Shown here: piece by piece, positions 63,675 to 64,000 of the stretch
Numbering within the stretch: the first letter of the stretch is position 1
How the letters are laid out: every line of letters starts with the position of its first letter
Assembly (NCBI RefSeq): GCF_003259905.1
Contig: NZ_QLMG01000003.1
Location: forward strand, 62,001-126,000
DNA: 64,000 bases
Source: Salipiger aestuarii
GTDB taxonomy: Bacteria; Pseudomonadota; Alphaproteobacteria; Rhodobacterales; Rhodobacteraceae
Direction: 5' to 3'
Position numbers and translations under genes: made by a program
Notes under the pieces: generated by a model
Databases searched by the model: none
What the model was told of the DNA's origin: nothing
The model's input: only the letters and a program-made list of their open reading frames with translations

Positions 63675-64000
63675 TCAGGGTGCTCTCCTGTGCCAGAGCG
63701 TAGGATCGACGTCATAGGCCACATAAAGGGGGTGTCGCGGGTGGCCGCCGCGTGTCAGCCCCAGCATGTGCACCGGCGCCGCAAGGTCGCCAGCGAGGCG
63801 TGGCCCCCGCCCCATGAACGCGCCGTGCACGCCCCATCCGGCAACTGTCATGGCGGCCTCCTCGTGCCACTGGTGCACCAGCGCGTCATTCTCTGCGCCG
63901 ATCGGGGCGTCGGCGCGCCGCAGATCGGCGGGACGCGTCGCGCGAAAGGCGAACAGGTTGGCGATGCGCATCGCCCCGAACCCCATGCGCCGTGCGCGCC
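63675..64000 (-). CDS. DUF1643 family protein (5' truncated by the window edge)
   Basis: The C-terminal about 108 residues of a DUF1643 protein, open to the window end. The visible part starts RARRMGFGAMRIANLFAFRATRP and continues to a conserved GHPRHPLYV segment near the C-terminus. The preceding NPSTADA-type motif of the family lies outside the window. The function of this family is not established. Confidence 0.8.
   Translation of the reverse strand, partial: RARRMGFGAMRIANLFAFRATRPADLRRADAPIGAENDALVHQWHEEAAMTVAGWGVHGAFMGRGPRLAGDLAAPVHMLGLTRGGHPRHPLYVAYDVDPTLWHRRAP

Overview
The window is GC-rich alphaproteobacterial chromosome, most likely from the order Rhodobacterales (Roseobacter group). 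This is inferred from gene content and order: a tad/cpa pilus cluster, the block mdh-sucC-sucD-sucA-sucB-lpd, ethylmalonyl-CoA pathway genes, taurine uptake (tauABC) beside taurine:pyruvate aminotransferase, petP-petR followed by xseB-ispA-dxs, and a CenR-like regulator. No tRNA, rRNA, CRISPR array or prophage was found. Nearly all of the window is ordinary chromosome; the accessory-looking part is a short decayed IS region at about 44.6-46.5 kb.

Layout. 1-4.7 kb: 3' part of a tad pilus operon (cpaF, tadB, tadC, two TPR lipoproteins, prepilin peptidase). 4.7-5.2 kb: two very small genes. 5.4-9.9 kb (minus): sdhC-sdhD-sdhA-three small exported proteins-sdhB. 10.1-13.2 kb (minus): mcl2-nnrU-DUF1737-mch, with a small gene of unknown function downstream. 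13.5-24.8 kb (plus): a small exported protein, mdh, sucC, sucD, sucA, sucB, two small genes (one MAPEG) and lpd. 24.9-27.8 kb (minus): PPOX flavoprotein, plsC, ftsX, ftsE. 28-28.8 kb: zinc-ribbon membrane protein. 28.9-34.4 kb: tauABC (minus) divergent from tpa and a GNAT gene. 34.4-38.4 kb: ohrR/ohr, HU, amn, ilvE. 38.6-43 kb (plus): petP-petR-xseB-ispA-dxs. 43.1-44.6 kb: SDR-fold protein and lytic transglycosylase lipoprotein. 44.6-46.5 kb: IS1182-type transposase remnant. 46.5-53.1 kb (minus): PAS protein and a potABCD-type ABC importer. 53.6-57.3 kb: argE, L,D-transpeptidase, ribA and a CenR-like regulator. 57.3-58.9 kb: a gene-poor stretch with a REP-like palindrome and a candidate small RNA. 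58.9-64 kb: pnp, a Na+/H+ antiporter, rpsO, an unknown exported protein and a truncated DUF1643 gene.

How it fits together: about 20 kb carries the second half of the TCA cycle (2-oxoglutarate to oxaloacetate) with two enzymes of the ethylmalonyl-CoA pathway, which assimilates acetyl-CoA and feeds succinyl-CoA and malate into that cycle. The most striking regulatory signal is a paired palindrome, TGTGATCACA twice at 20-21 bp spacing. It lies about 115 nt upstream of both sdhC and sucC, with similar spacer sequence, and was not seen elsewhere in the window. It suggests one unidentified dimeric regulator acting on both TCA operons.
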